From the NCBI RefSeq assembly GCF_022811525.1, contig NZ_CP063982.1, forward strand, positions 1,798,001 to 1,862,000: a stretch of DNA of 64,000 nt, read 5' to 3'. A program made the translations under genes and the position numbers. Below are positions 7,324 to 15,412 of this stretch, piece after piece (within the stretch, counting starts at the first letter, position 1; each line of letters opens with the position of its first letter). The notes under the pieces are model-generated. The model saw nothing but the letters and a program-made list of their open reading frames with translations. It searched no databases and was not told where the DNA came from. Origin of the DNA: Orrella daihaiensis (lineage in GTDB: Bacteria > Pseudomonadota > Gammaproteobacteria > Burkholderiales > Burkholderiaceae_B).

Positions 7324-8580
7324 CTAAGCCGTGGCTCGACTTAAGGTAAACCCTTTTTGAGGGAGCTGGTAAGACACCACGGCTGCTGCCACGAGCAACG
7401 CGCCCGACGCACCAAACGCCACCCAATGCGTACCGAAGGTGTCATATCCCCAGCCACCTAACCATGAGCTAATGGTAGCGCCGATCTGATGCGACAAATA
7501 GGCCCAGCCATATAAAACACCGACCAGACGCACACCATAGACATCAGCCAAAATCGCGGAGGAAAGCGCAATGCTTCCCGCCCAAACAATCCCGCCAATC
7601 GATGAAGTCAAAAAAAGCTCCCATTGCGTACCAACGACAAGCAGCGCAAAAAAACCAATCCCGCGCACAAGGTATATGACGGCAAGCATACTTTTACGCG
7701 GCAATGCATCTGACAAGCGACCAAGCACGAGCGTACTGAAAATAGCCACTACACCAATTAACCCAATCCCCATAGAACTAACCATTGGGTCAAAGCCATG
7801 ATCCATCAACATGGGCATTCCATGCGTACCCAACAGATTCATACTAAACCCACATGCGAACAGTCCAATGCAAATCTGCCAGAACGGTAAAGTAGACACG
7901 GCCTGAGCGAAAGTCAGATCGGGCATAGCCGGTGAGTTTTGAGGTTTGGAACTAGCAACCGTTGCAGTGCCGTCTAATGAGTCGGTGTGCTCTGGCGCGT
8001 TTTCGCGTACAACCCAAATTGCCACAGGCACCGTTACAACGGCGAACAAAAGTGCAAACCAGATTAGTGTCGACTGCCAACTGATGGTCGCTACAGAGAA
8101 AGTAAACACCGGCGTCATGATGGCGATGCCGGCCATCGACCCTGTCGACAAGAAGAACAATGCCATGCCACGCTGACGGGTAAACCACTTCGCAATAACC
8201 GGCGTCAAGGCAATCGGGCTAGTGAAACCCAAACCTATCGACAACAAAACACCAAAGGACATCATTAGAGCCCACGAAGTCGTTGCATTCACCGTCCAAA
8301 TTGACGCTGACAGAACAATCAACACCCCGAGCAACAGAACTGGCCGTGTACCCCAGCGACCCACGAGATAACCAGCTACGGGCATGGCGATGCCGTAAAA
8401 CAACATACCAACCGCAATGATGGTCGACAGCAAACTCCGACTGAGCCCCAGATCTTGCACCATTGGCAGAAAAAACGGGCCAATCCCCAATCTCATACCG
8501 ACAGTTAGCAGCGTCACAACTGTGGCACCCGCGACAATGTTCCAGCCGTAGTACCAACGGGGTCGAGAATGGTGTCGCAT
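7324..8580 (-). CDS. MFS transporter, monocarboxylate / oxalate-formate antiporter-like
   Basis: 418 residues from ATG 8580 with about twelve hydrophobic segments. The N-terminal RPRWYYGWNIVAGATVV and the loop motifs (GRWGTRP after segment 2, KWFTRQRGMA after segment 4, GRLSDALPRK in the second half) fit the MFS group that includes oxalate/formate antiporters and monocarboxylate carriers. A hydrophilic central loop (around 205-225) separates the two six-helix halves. First in a probable operon with HMG-CoA lyase and the AtuA pair, so it likely imports the organic acid that these enzymes degrade. A TTG at 8592 could extend it by four residues but has no Shine-Dalgarno. Confidence 0.85.
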   Translation of the reverse strand: MRHHSRPRWYYGWNIVAGATVVTLLTVGMRLGIGPFFLPMVQDLGLSRSLLSTIIAVGMLFYGIAMPVAGYLVGRWGTRPVLLLGVLIVLSASIWTVNATTSWALMMSFGVLLSIGLGFTSPIALTPVIAKWFTRQRGMALFFLSTGSMAGIAIMTPVFTFSVATISWQSTLIWFALLFAVVTVPVAIWVVRENAPEHTDSLDGTATVASSKPQNSPAMPDLTFAQAVSTLPFWQICIGLFACGFSMNLLGTHGMPMLMDHGFDPMVSSMGIGLIGVVAIFSTLVLGRLSDALPRKSMLAVIYLVRGIGFFALLVVGTQWELFLTSSIGGIVWAGSIALSSAILADVYGVRLVGVLYGWAYLSHQIGATISSWLGGWGYDTFGTHWVAFGASGALLVAAAVVSYQLPQKGFTLSRATA

Positions 8581-8753
8581 TGATTTGCTCAATAAGAGTG
8601 AGGGACTCGTTTAGTCACGAAAGAACTGCAAGATGATATTAAAACCACAACTCGGCAGATAGCATTGCGCCCAACAAAACATGAGATCAAGTGGTTTTGT
8701 TTTATGCAAGAGTGCGTTATTGATGTACGAACCTGCGCGTGCGCGCGTGTCGA

Positions 8754-9716
8754 TCATTCGCCCCCATCTCTCATGTCTGCTTGCTTCTCACTGAGGCCTT
8801 TGGGCAAGGGAAACGAAACATTTTCCTGTAAACCATCCATCGTGCGCACAGATATAGCACCAAGCTCTTTTAATCTAGCAATCACGTCTTGCACCAACAC
8901 CTCGGGCGCTGAAGCACCCGCAGTAATACCTATGTGCTGTTTACCAATTAGCCATTTAGGATCAATTAAATCCGGACCGTCGATTAAATAAGAATCCACA
9001 CCGAGCCTTGTAGCAACCTCACGCAGGCGATTTGAGTTTGAACTGTTCGCACTACCAACCACCAAGACTAGGTCGCATTGCTGACTCATCAGCTTGACCG
9101 CATCCTGCCGATTCTGCGTGGCATAACAGATATCGCTTTTCTTGGGCTCTTGAATTCCAGGAAATCTCGACCGCAAGGCTTGCGCGACTGCGGCAGCATC
9201 ATCGACTGACAATGTAGTCTGCGTCACAAACGCCAGCTTGGCAGGATCCTTTACTTTTAAAGCTTGAACATCTTCGATCGTTTCTACTAGGTACATCCCC
9301 TCACCTGACTGCCCAAGCGTACCTTCCACCTCGGGATGCCCTTGATGGCCAATCATAATGACCTCAAGGCCAGCGGCACGCATTTTTGCGACTTCGACAT
9401 GCACTTTGGTAACCAGGGGGCAGGTTGCATCAAAAACCTGCAATCCGAGCGCCTGAGCATCAGCTTGGACCTTTTTAGACACGCCATGAGCAGAAAAAAC
9501 AACGATCGACCCAGACGGTACTTCATCGAGCTCTTTGACAAAGATCGCGCCTTTAGCACGCAGATCCTGAACAACAAACTTGTTGTGCACAATTTCATGG
9601 CGCACATAGATCGGCGCGCCATGAATCTGAATAGCACGCTCAACAATTTCAATGGCTCGATCAACGCCCGCACAAAACCCTCGAGGCTGCGCCAGCACAA
9701 TGTCCAAATGCGACAT
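8754..9716 (-). CDS. ispH: 4-hydroxy-3-methylbut-2-enyl diphosphate reductase
   Basis: 320 residues. IspH makes IPP and DMAPP from HMBPP in the last step of the MEP isoprenoid pathway, using a [4Fe-4S] cluster. The three cluster cysteines are present: C15 (RGFC), C99 (DATCP) and C197 (DICYAT), together with the HEIVHN, SAHGVS, GHQGHPEVEGT (E129 region) and ANSSNSNRL substrate motifs. The ATG shares its A with the fkpB stop (TGATG), so the pair is translationally coupled, a common arrangement in proteobacteria. Confidence 0.98.
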   Translation of the reverse strand: MSHLDIVLAQPRGFCAGVDRAIEIVERAIQIHGAPIYVRHEIVHNKFVVQDLRAKGAIFVKELDEVPSGSIVVFSAHGVSKKVQADAQALGLQVFDATCPLVTKVHVEVAKMRAAGLEVIMIGHQGHPEVEGTLGQSGEGMYLVETIEDVQALKVKDPAKLAFVTQTTLSVDDAAAVAQALRSRFPGIQEPKKSDICYATQNRQDAVKLMSQQCDLVLVVGSANSSNSNRLREVATRLGVDSYLIDGPDLIDPKWLIGKQHIGITAGASAPEVLVQDVIARLKELGAISVRTMDGLQENVSFPLPKGLSEKQADMRDGGE

Positions 9717-10177
9717 CAGATCACCCCCAGTAAATCAATATCGATACGCAGTACACGTCCGGCCAGAGGATGATTGAAATCGAATACCGCACCTTGGTCA
9801 TCGAGCTCCTTCAGGATGCCAGAGTACTGCCCGCCATTGGGCGCAGTAAACGACACCAAATCGCCTGCATCGAAACTCTCATCCTCACCAGCATGTTCGG
9901 CGAGCATTTGTCGGCTGATGCGTTGCACCAGATCAGGGTTACGATCGCCATAAGCCTCGGATGGCTGCAACTCAACACTGAAACAATCACCCTCCACTTT
10001 GCCCAACAGAGCTTGTTCCATACCGGGCGCCCACTGCCCCACCCCCATTTGCAGGGTCGCGGGACGACCATCAAACGTATCAATAAAAACTGAACCAGCC
10101 CCCGGACCGCTTTGAATCACAATCCGGTAATGCAATGTCAGATAGGAGTCCTCTCGGACTGTTGGTAAGTTTGTCAT
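9716..10177 (-). CDS. fkpB: FKBP-type peptidyl-prolyl isomerase, SlpA/FkpB type
   Basis: About 153 residues. One FKBP domain with SlyD-like insert: SYLTLHYRI strand, DTFDGRPATLQMGVGQWAPGMEQALLGKVEGD, PSEAYGDRNPDL, then the insert-in-flap and FDFNHPLAGR. Assists protein folding by proline isomerisation in the cytoplasm. I chose ATG 10177 because the family starts a few residues before SYLTLHYR; the longer frame needs a TTG at 10216. Directly precedes and overlaps ispH. Divergent from radC. Confidence 0.93.
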   Translation of the reverse strand: MTNLPTVREDSYLTLHYRIVIQSGPGAGSVFIDTFDGRPATLQMGVGQWAPGMEQALLGKVEGDCFSVELQPSEAYGDRNPDLVQRISRQMLAEHAGEDESFDAGDLVSFTAPNGGQYSGILKELDDQGAVFDFNHPLAGRVLRIDIDLLGVI

Positions 10178-10241
10178 GGTCAGCTCATGCAAATGAGGGT
10201 TGTGCGTCAAAATCAATCGGTTTCATTTTAAAGGTTGACCC

Positions 10242-10925
10242 ATGCGTTTGCTTGAAATCCTGAAGCCAGACGAAAGACCACGTGAAAGAATGGCAAAATT
10301 TGGCACCGCCTCTCTGACTGACGCCGAGTTGGTGGCGCTCTTAATAGGCAGTGGACTAAAGGGCCGCAATGCGATTGGGATAGCGAATGATCTGCTGGAC
10401 AGTTGTGGTGGCCTACGCGGCCTTCAACGTAAATCGATCAATGAACTAAAACAGCTAAAGGGGCTAGGACCAGCCCGCGCCTGCCTGCTGGCTGCATGTT
10501 TCGAAATTGGGGAACGGGCCAGCCTCTCTGAGCTCGTGGTCGGCAGCACCATTGCATGCGCTGATCACGTTCGCAGTTATTGCCGCAAGCTGCTATCACA
10601 CAAACCGATTGAATATTGCATCGCGCTATTGCTCAACGCCCAAAACCAAGTCCTTGACTGCAAGCAAATTTCCAGGGGGACCGTGTCGCAAACAGCAATT
10701 TACCCGCGTGAAGTGGTCAAGCTTGCGCTCGAACACAACGCGAGCAGCCTGATACTGGCACACAACCACCCCTCAGGATTGGCTGAACCAAGCCCTGGTG
10801 ATGTGGCCATGACGCGCACGATCTCCGAGGCACTAGCAGTCGTAGACATTGCATTACTCGACCACATTATTGTGGCAGGTCCGCGCACCATTTCACTTCA
10901 CGAGTTAGGCTACATGCCAGGCTAG
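10242..10925 (+). CDS. radC: RadC family protein (JAB1/MPN+ domain)
   Basis: 227 residues. N-terminal helix-hairpin-helix region (LKGLGPARACLLAA near 72-86) and C-terminal JAMM metalloprotease-like domain with HNHPSG (H174, H176, S178) and PSPGD (D187). Despite the name, a role in DNA repair is not proven for the family. The N-terminus (RPRERMAKFGTASLTDAELVALLIGSG) is typical, so the ATG at 10242 is sound. Divergent from fkpB; its 3' end lies within a hairpin shared with the convergent thiolase gene. Confidence 0.96.
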   Translation: MRLLEILKPDERPRERMAKFGTASLTDAELVALLIGSGLKGRNAIGIANDLLDSCGGLRGLQRKSINELKQLKGLGPARACLLAACFEIGERASLSELVVGSTIACADHVRSYCRKLLSHKPIEYCIALLLNAQNQVLDCKQISRGTVSQTAIYPREVVKLALEHNASSLILAHNHPSGLAEPSPGDVAMTRTISEALAVVDIALLDHIIVAGPRTISLHELGYMPG

Positions 10926-10944
10926 CCCATGGCGAGCCTGGCAT
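10914..10944. terminator. Hairpin between convergent radC and thiolase genes
   Basis: Arms 10914-10923 (ATGCCAGGCT) and 10935-10944 (AGCCTGGCAT) are perfectly complementary with an 11-base loop; the left arm contains the end of radC. There is no T run on either side, so intrinsic termination is uncertain. Confidence 0.45.
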
Positions 10945-10956
10945 AGTCACTAAAGA

Positions 10957-12138
10957 TCAGGCTCGCTCAAAAATTGCCGCGATACCTTGCCCACCACCAA
11001 TGCACATGGTCACCAAAGCGTATCGACCGCCGGTTCGATGCAACTCGTGGATGGCTTTAACCGTAACAATCGCCCCGGTTGCCCCAATAGGATGACCAAG
11101 CGAAATACCGCTACCATTCGGATTAACTTTCTCAGGGTCTAAACCGAGCTCTTTGGTTACGGCGCAAGCCTGAGCCGCAAATGCCTCATTGGCCTCAATC
11201 ACATCCATCTGATCAAGCGTCAAACCGGCACGCTTAAGCACCAATTGCGATGCTGGCACCGGTCCAATACCCATGATTTCCGGGTCTACGCCAGCGTGAG
11301 CGTAGGCCACAAGCTTTGCCAAGGGCTTGGCACCAGAGGACTTTAAGGCTTCACCGCTCATCAGAACCACAGCGGCGGCACCATCATTGATGCCAGATGC
11401 ATTACCAGCGGTGACCGTACCATTTTCTTTCTGGAACACCGTACGCAGTTTGGCCAGGTTCTCCATGCTGATATCCCGACGCGGATGTTCGTCCTTATCA
11501 AATACCACATCACCTTTACGACCTTTGATCACCACAGGCACGATCTGCCCATCAAACCGCCCCTCGTCCTGCGCGCGCACGGCTCGCTTGTGTGACTCAA
11601 CGGCCAAGGCATCTTGATCTTCACGGCTAATACCAAATTTTTTCGCTACATTCTCCGCGGTAACGCCCATGTGCATACGACCGAACGGATCCGTCAATGC
11701 AGCCACCATCATGTCGGTCACCTTGGTGTCGCCCATACGGGCGCCGAATCGCATCGCCTCGGAAAGGTAACCACCACGGCTCATGGCCTCAGCACCGCCG
11801 CCAACAGCAACCTCCGTATCACCTAGCAGGATTGACTGCGAAGCGGAAACAATCGCTTGCAAACCAGAACCGCACAAGCGGTTCACATTAAAGGCGGCAG
11901 TTGTCTGTGGCAAACCCGAATTCAGGGCCACCACACGCGATAAGTACATATCACGGGCTTCGGTATGAATCACATGACCAAACGCCAGATGCCCAACCTG
12001 ATCTACCGGTGCTGCACCTTTCTCCAGAGCAGCTTTGACCACTGTGGTTCCCAGATCAATTGGCGCCACATCCTTTAAAGACCCACCAAAATCGCCCACT
12101 GCCGTTCTCACGGCTGCTGTCACCCATACCTCACGCAT
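10957..12138 (-). CDS. Acetyl-CoA C-acetyltransferase / beta-ketothiolase
   Basis: 393-residue thiolase. Catalytic residues all present: C89 in NRLCGSGLQ, H349 in GHPIGATGA, C379 in MCIGGGQG, and the NEAF motif (317-320). Condenses two acetyl-CoA to acetoacetyl-CoA or cleaves 3-ketoacyl-CoA (BktB/PhaA-like). AAGGAG six bases before ATG 12138 fixes the start. Monocistronic by context, divergent from the flavin monooxygenase gene; the intervening 164 bases hold a perfect inverted repeat. Could serve beta-oxidation, acetoacetate use or polyhydroxybutyrate synthesis; no pha genes are in view. Confidence 0.95.
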   Translation of the reverse strand: MREVWVTAAVRTAVGDFGGSLKDVAPIDLGTTVVKAALEKGAAPVDQVGHLAFGHVIHTEARDMYLSRVVALNSGLPQTTAAFNVNRLCGSGLQAIVSASQSILLGDTEVAVGGGAEAMSRGGYLSEAMRFGARMGDTKVTDMMVAALTDPFGRMHMGVTAENVAKKFGISREDQDALAVESHKRAVRAQDEGRFDGQIVPVVIKGRKGDVVFDKDEHPRRDISMENLAKLRTVFQKENGTVTAGNASGINDGAAAVVLMSGEALKSSGAKPLAKLVAYAHAGVDPEIMGIGPVPASQLVLKRAGLTLDQMDVIEANEAFAAQACAVTKELGLDPEKVNPNGSGISLGHPIGATGAIVTVKAIHELHRTGGRYALVTMCIGGGQGIAAIFERA

Positions 12139-12180
12139 GATTCGCTCCTTGTTAATGGTCTTCTGAGTAATTCAACACCA

Positions 12181-12213
12181 TCGCTAACCCATTGATTCAG
12201 GTGGGGTTAGCGA
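12181..12213. repeat. 10-bp perfect inverted repeat in a divergent intergenic region
   Basis: TCGCTAACCC (12181-12190) is exactly complementary to GGGTTAGCGA (12204-12213), 13 bases apart, about midway between the thiolase start (12138) and the monooxygenase start (12303). No T run follows, so an operator is as likely as a transcript hairpin. Confidence 0.6.
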
Positions 12214-12302
12214 AGTAATCTTTCGTATCGTCATAAAAGCACCATCATACGCCCAGTGACATTTATGACAGGACAACCTTTCCGTGCGATAGTTTTAGAA
12301 CC

Positions 12303-13325
12303 ATGACTCCTTACTCGATTTTAGACCTTTCGCCAATACCGCAGGGCTCGACCGCACGGCACGCCCTGAACAACTCTCTCGGCTTGGCGCAGCATGCGGA
12401 GCGGTTGGGTTATCGCCGCTATTGGCTAGCCGAGCATCACAACATGATTGGCAATGCCAGTTCCGCTACCGCAGTGGTCATTAGTCACGTGGCATCCGGA
12501 ACGAGTCACATACGTCTAGGCTCGGGCGGGGTGATGCTACCCAACCACTCGCCTTTAGTTATCGCTGAACAGTTTGGCACGCTCGCCTGTCTCTACCCTG
12601 ACAGAATTGATTTGGGTCTTGGCCGAGCGCCCGGAACAGACCCAATGACGGCTCGCGCGTTGCGCCGTGATCTGCAAGAGAGCAACGAAGGCTTCCCACA
12701 GGATGTACTGGAACTGCAGGCCTACCTCAGCCGCGAAGGTGACCAACTTCCTGTGAAAGCCGTGCCTGGCACAGGCACAGAAGTGCCGATCTGGATTCTG
12801 GGATCCAGTCTTTATGGGGCGCAACTAGCAGCTCATTTCGGTTTGCCCTACGCATTCGCATCACATTTTGCCCCGGCAGACCTGTTTGATGCCCTAGCCG
12901 TTTATCGTCAGACCTTTAAGCCGTCCAAACAGCTCGCCAAACCTTACGCCATGGTTCTGGTCAATGTGGTCGCAGCAGCCACCGATCATGAGGCTCGGTA
13001 CTTGTTTACATCGGTACAACAGCACTTTGTCCGCATGCGCCGAAACACCAGGGGACAATTGCCACCGCCTATCGATAAGATCGACGAGTTTTGGAGCGAA
13101 GCTGAGCGCCAGTTTGCCTCACAGATGCTGGCATGCTCCGTTGTGGGCGGCCCGGATACCGTCAGAGCAGGCCTGGCGCAAATCCTGGGACAGACCCATG
13201 CTGACGAACTCATGTTCGCCGGTCAGATATTTGATCACCAAGCCAGGCTAGACTCGTTCGCAATCGCGGCCAATGCGATGAACCAAATCGACCACCTTAG
13301 CCCGGTCGTCTCCGAACCAATCTAG
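12303..13325 (+). CDS. Luciferase-like flavin-dependent monooxygenase (YhbW/MsnO8 type)
   Basis: 340 residues of the bacterial luciferase-like superfamily (FMN-dependent TIM barrel). Seen: ILDLSPI start, ERLGYRRYWLAEHHNM, ASGTSHIRLGSGGVMLPNHSPLVIAEQF, YPDRIDLGLGRAPGTD, and GGPDTVRAGLAQIL near the C-terminus. Members oxidise varied small substrates with reduced flavin supplied by a partner; the substrate is unknown. No clear Shine-Dalgarno precedes ATG 12303. The TAG stop overlaps the TAG of convergent cfa within a shared CTAG. Confidence 0.9.
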   Translation: MTPYSILDLSPIPQGSTARHALNNSLGLAQHAERLGYRRYWLAEHHNMIGNASSATAVVISHVASGTSHIRLGSGGVMLPNHSPLVIAEQFGTLACLYPDRIDLGLGRAPGTDPMTARALRRDLQESNEGFPQDVLELQAYLSREGDQLPVKAVPGTGTEVPIWILGSSLYGAQLAAHFGLPYAFASHFAPADLFDALAVYRQTFKPSKQLAKPYAMVLVNVVAAATDHEARYLFTSVQQHFVRMRRNTRGQLPPPIDKIDEFWSEAERQFASQMLACSVVGGPDTVRAGLAQILGQTHADELMFAGQIFDHQARLDSFAIAANAMNQIDHLSPVVSEPI

Positions 13326-14581
13326 GCACCGTACATGTAATCGCGACGCCACGGATAAGACAAGTCATCTGGGTGATCCAGTTCGTCCGCTCGTCCTGAC
13401 TGGGGCAGATGCGCTCCAAGTACCTGATACAGCGCAATCCAGCCATTCTCGAAACCCGCTGCACAACCAGCCAAATAGAGACGGTAGGCCCTGAGCGCTT
13501 TTTGCCCTCGCTCGGAACTTAAAATTTCCTTTGCATCATCGAGGTTCGCCTCAAGGGCATCACTCCACGCCCATAACGTCCGCGCATAATGGGGCCGCAG
13601 GTTCTCGACATCAATCGACTCCAATCCACCGTTAGCCATATCCGTTAGGACGTGGCCGATATGGACCAGTTCACCGCCGGGGAAGATGTATTTCTCGATG
13701 AAGTCACCCATACCGTGACCAAGCTGCGCATTGTCGACGCCACCAGCCGTAATGCCGTGGTTCATGACCAAGCCACCCGGGGCTAGCAACTCACGTAAAC
13801 GAGAGAAATATTGACTCAGCTGAGCACGGCCAACATGCTCAAACATGCCAACTGAGGCTATCTTGTCGAAGGGCTCATTGGTGTCTAGCTTGCGGTAGTC
13901 CAGCAACTCCATTCGGACGCGGCCGGACAAGCCCTTTTGCTCGATCAGCTTGTTAACGTAGGCATGTTGATTTTTTGACAACGTGATGCCTGTTGCATCC
14001 ACGCCATAATTTTCAGCTGCCCACAGCAACAGGCCACCCCAGCCAGCGCCGATATCGACAAACCTTTCACCAGTTTTTAGCCTGAGCTTGCGGCAAATAT
14101 GGTCTAGCTTAGCCTCTTGAGCCTGATCCAAGGACATACCAGGGTCGCGGTAGTACGCGCATGAATATACCCGCCTCGGATCTAGCCATAACGCATAAAA
14201 ATCGTCTGACAAGTCGTAATGAAACTCGATCTGTTGAGCATCCCGTTCGATGGAATGGCGCCAGACCGAGACCAAACGCCCAATCAATGCCGTAAATGCC
14301 CCTTGTCTAGCCGCGTCGACTGGATTACCAGGTAACATCGCAGTCGCAGCAGCCATTAGGTTGCGCATCGAGCTGTTGATCTCGACACGCCCCTCTACAT
14401 AGTCCTCGCCAACTTTTCCGATGTCACCGGCAGCCAAATTCTTCAACGCAACGTTGGTTTTGGCGACAAACTCAACTTGGGCATCCTTAGGACCTAGCCA
14501 CTGACCGTCAGGCATTTGTAGCCGAACTGCCACGGGAATGGCATCAAGTTTCTTTTGAACAAGGCTGGCCAGCGGGTTCAA
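13322..14581 (-). CDS. cfa: Cyclopropane-fatty-acyl-phospholipid synthase
   Basis: 419 residues. SAM-dependent methyltransferase that converts unsaturated membrane acyl chains to cyclopropane chains. Seen: substrate-side N-terminal domain, FHYDLSDDFYALWLDP, YSCAYY, the SAM site VDIGAGWGGLLLWAAENYG, TGITLSKNQ, GMFEHVG, and the C-terminal FENGWIALYQVLG. The start is TTG (14581), supported by AGGAG seven bases upstream; the next in-frame Met is too far in. Convergent with the monooxygenase gene, stops overlapping. Confidence 0.95.
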   Translation of the reverse strand: MNPLASLVQKKLDAIPVAVRLQMPDGQWLGPKDAQVEFVAKTNVALKNLAAGDIGKVGEDYVEGRVEINSSMRNLMAAATAMLPGNPVDAARQGAFTALIGRLVSVWRHSIERDAQQIEFHYDLSDDFYALWLDPRRVYSCAYYRDPGMSLDQAQEAKLDHICRKLRLKTGERFVDIGAGWGGLLLWAAENYGVDATGITLSKNQHAYVNKLIEQKGLSGRVRMELLDYRKLDTNEPFDKIASVGMFEHVGRAQLSQYFSRLRELLAPGGLVMNHGITAGGVDNAQLGHGMGDFIEKYIFPGGELVHIGHVLTDMANGGLESIDVENLRPHYARTLWAWSDALEANLDDAKEILSSERGQKALRAYRLYLAGCAAGFENGWIALYQVLGAHLPQSGRADELDHPDDLSYPWRRDYMYGA

Positions 14582-14695
14582 TCCTTATCTCCTGCTTAAT
14601 TTTGATCGACCTCGAGGAATTTATCGGATTTTGCGGTTCGTGGGAACTGATTGACGTAACTACACCACCTTTATGTCTCGCAGAACCTGGCCTAC

Positions 14696-14725
14696 TTGCC
14701 AATAAGGCCTAATCCGGGCTATCAT
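14696..14725 (+). promoter_or_regulatory. Probable promoter of rpmB-rpmG
   Basis: TTGCCA (14696-14701), 18-base spacer, TATCAT (14720-14725), about 60 bases before the rpmB ATG. Confidence 0.5.
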
Positions 14726-14784
14726 TGCGTGTTTAGGACTGAACCGGCAGGCGCATTGCCTGCACTGAAGAATAAGGTGCGATC

Positions 14785-15021
14785 ATGGCACGTGTATGCC
14801 AAGTAACTGGAAAAAGCCCAATGTCGGGCAACAATGTCTCCCACGCTAACAACAAGACTAAGCGTCGTTTTCTGCCGAACCTGCAATATCGTCGTTTCTG
14901 GGTTGAGAGTGAAAACCGTTGGGTTCGTCTGCGCGTGAGCGCCAACGCCCTTCGCACCATCGACAAGGTTGGCATTGAGTCCGTTCTAGCCGATCTGCGT
15001 GCGCGCGGTGAAGCAGTTTAA
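14785..15021 (+). CDS. rpmB: 50S ribosomal protein L28 (bL28)
   Basis: 78 residues, full length. MARVCQVTGKSPMSGNNVSHANNKTKR is shown by the conserved CQVTGK, GNNVSHANNKTKRRF and LPNLQYRRFWV segments. Basic large-subunit protein. Forms the usual operon with rpmG (L33) 42 bases downstream. Confidence 0.98.
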   Translation: MARVCQVTGKSPMSGNNVSHANNKTKRRFLPNLQYRRFWVESENRWVRLRVSANALRTIDKVGIESVLADLRARGEAV

Positions 15022-15047
15022 TTAACGCTTAAAGTTAACGCTTAAAG
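15022..15047 (+). repeat. 13-bp tandem duplication in the rpmB-rpmG spacer
   Basis: TTAACGCTTAAAG occurs twice head to tail (15022-15034 and 15035-15047) immediately after the rpmB stop. It lengthens the spacer ahead of the rpmG Shine-Dalgarno (CGGAGAT). Confidence 0.9.
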
Positions 15048-15063
15048 ACTCGGAGATTTCAAG

Positions 15064-15231
15064 ATGGCCAAGGGTGCGCGCGAAAAAATCAAGCTGGAGT
15101 CGACCGCTGGTACAGGTCACTTCTACACCACCACTAAAAATAAACGCAACACGCCTGACAAGATGATCATGAAAAAATTTGATCCCGTTGCGCGTAAGCA
15201 TGTCGAGTACAAAGAGACCAAGCTCAAGTAA
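15064..15231 (+). CDS. rpmG: 50S ribosomal protein L33 (bL33)
   Basis: 55 residues: MAKGAREKIKLEST start, TGHFYTTTKNKRN, and the VARKHVEYKETKLK end, typical of proteobacterial L33. Lacks the CxxC pairs, so it is the zinc-free form. Preceded by CGGAG and followed by a strong terminator (15287-15320). Confidence 0.98.
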   Translation: MAKGAREKIKLESTAGTGHFYTTTKNKRNTPDKMIMKKFDPVARKHVEYKETKLK

Positions 15232-15286
15232 CTCGGCTGACTCTGCGGCCGTGCCTCGGTTGTTGGCACGCGCCAGCAAATCAATC

Positions 15287-15320
15287 AAACCCCGCCTCGT
15301 CGTTGATAGCGGGGTTTTTT
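15287..15320 (+). terminator. Rho-independent terminator of rpmB-rpmG
   Basis: AAACCCCGC (15287-15295) pairs with GCGGGGTTT (15309-15317), loop of 13, followed by T run to 15320. Confidence 0.9.
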
Positions 15321-15412
15321 GTTTGTCACCATTCCCTGGCCTCACCCAATCCCTATAATGGCGGGTAGGCACAAGCGCCCACCATCAACATAACCCCAGA
15401 CAAAGAAGATTC

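Noticed and set aside
8690..8753. Alternating purine-pyrimidine run (GCGCGTGCGCGCGTG) as a Z-DNA or regulatory element
   Set aside because: Short, near the ispH stop codon, with no other support.
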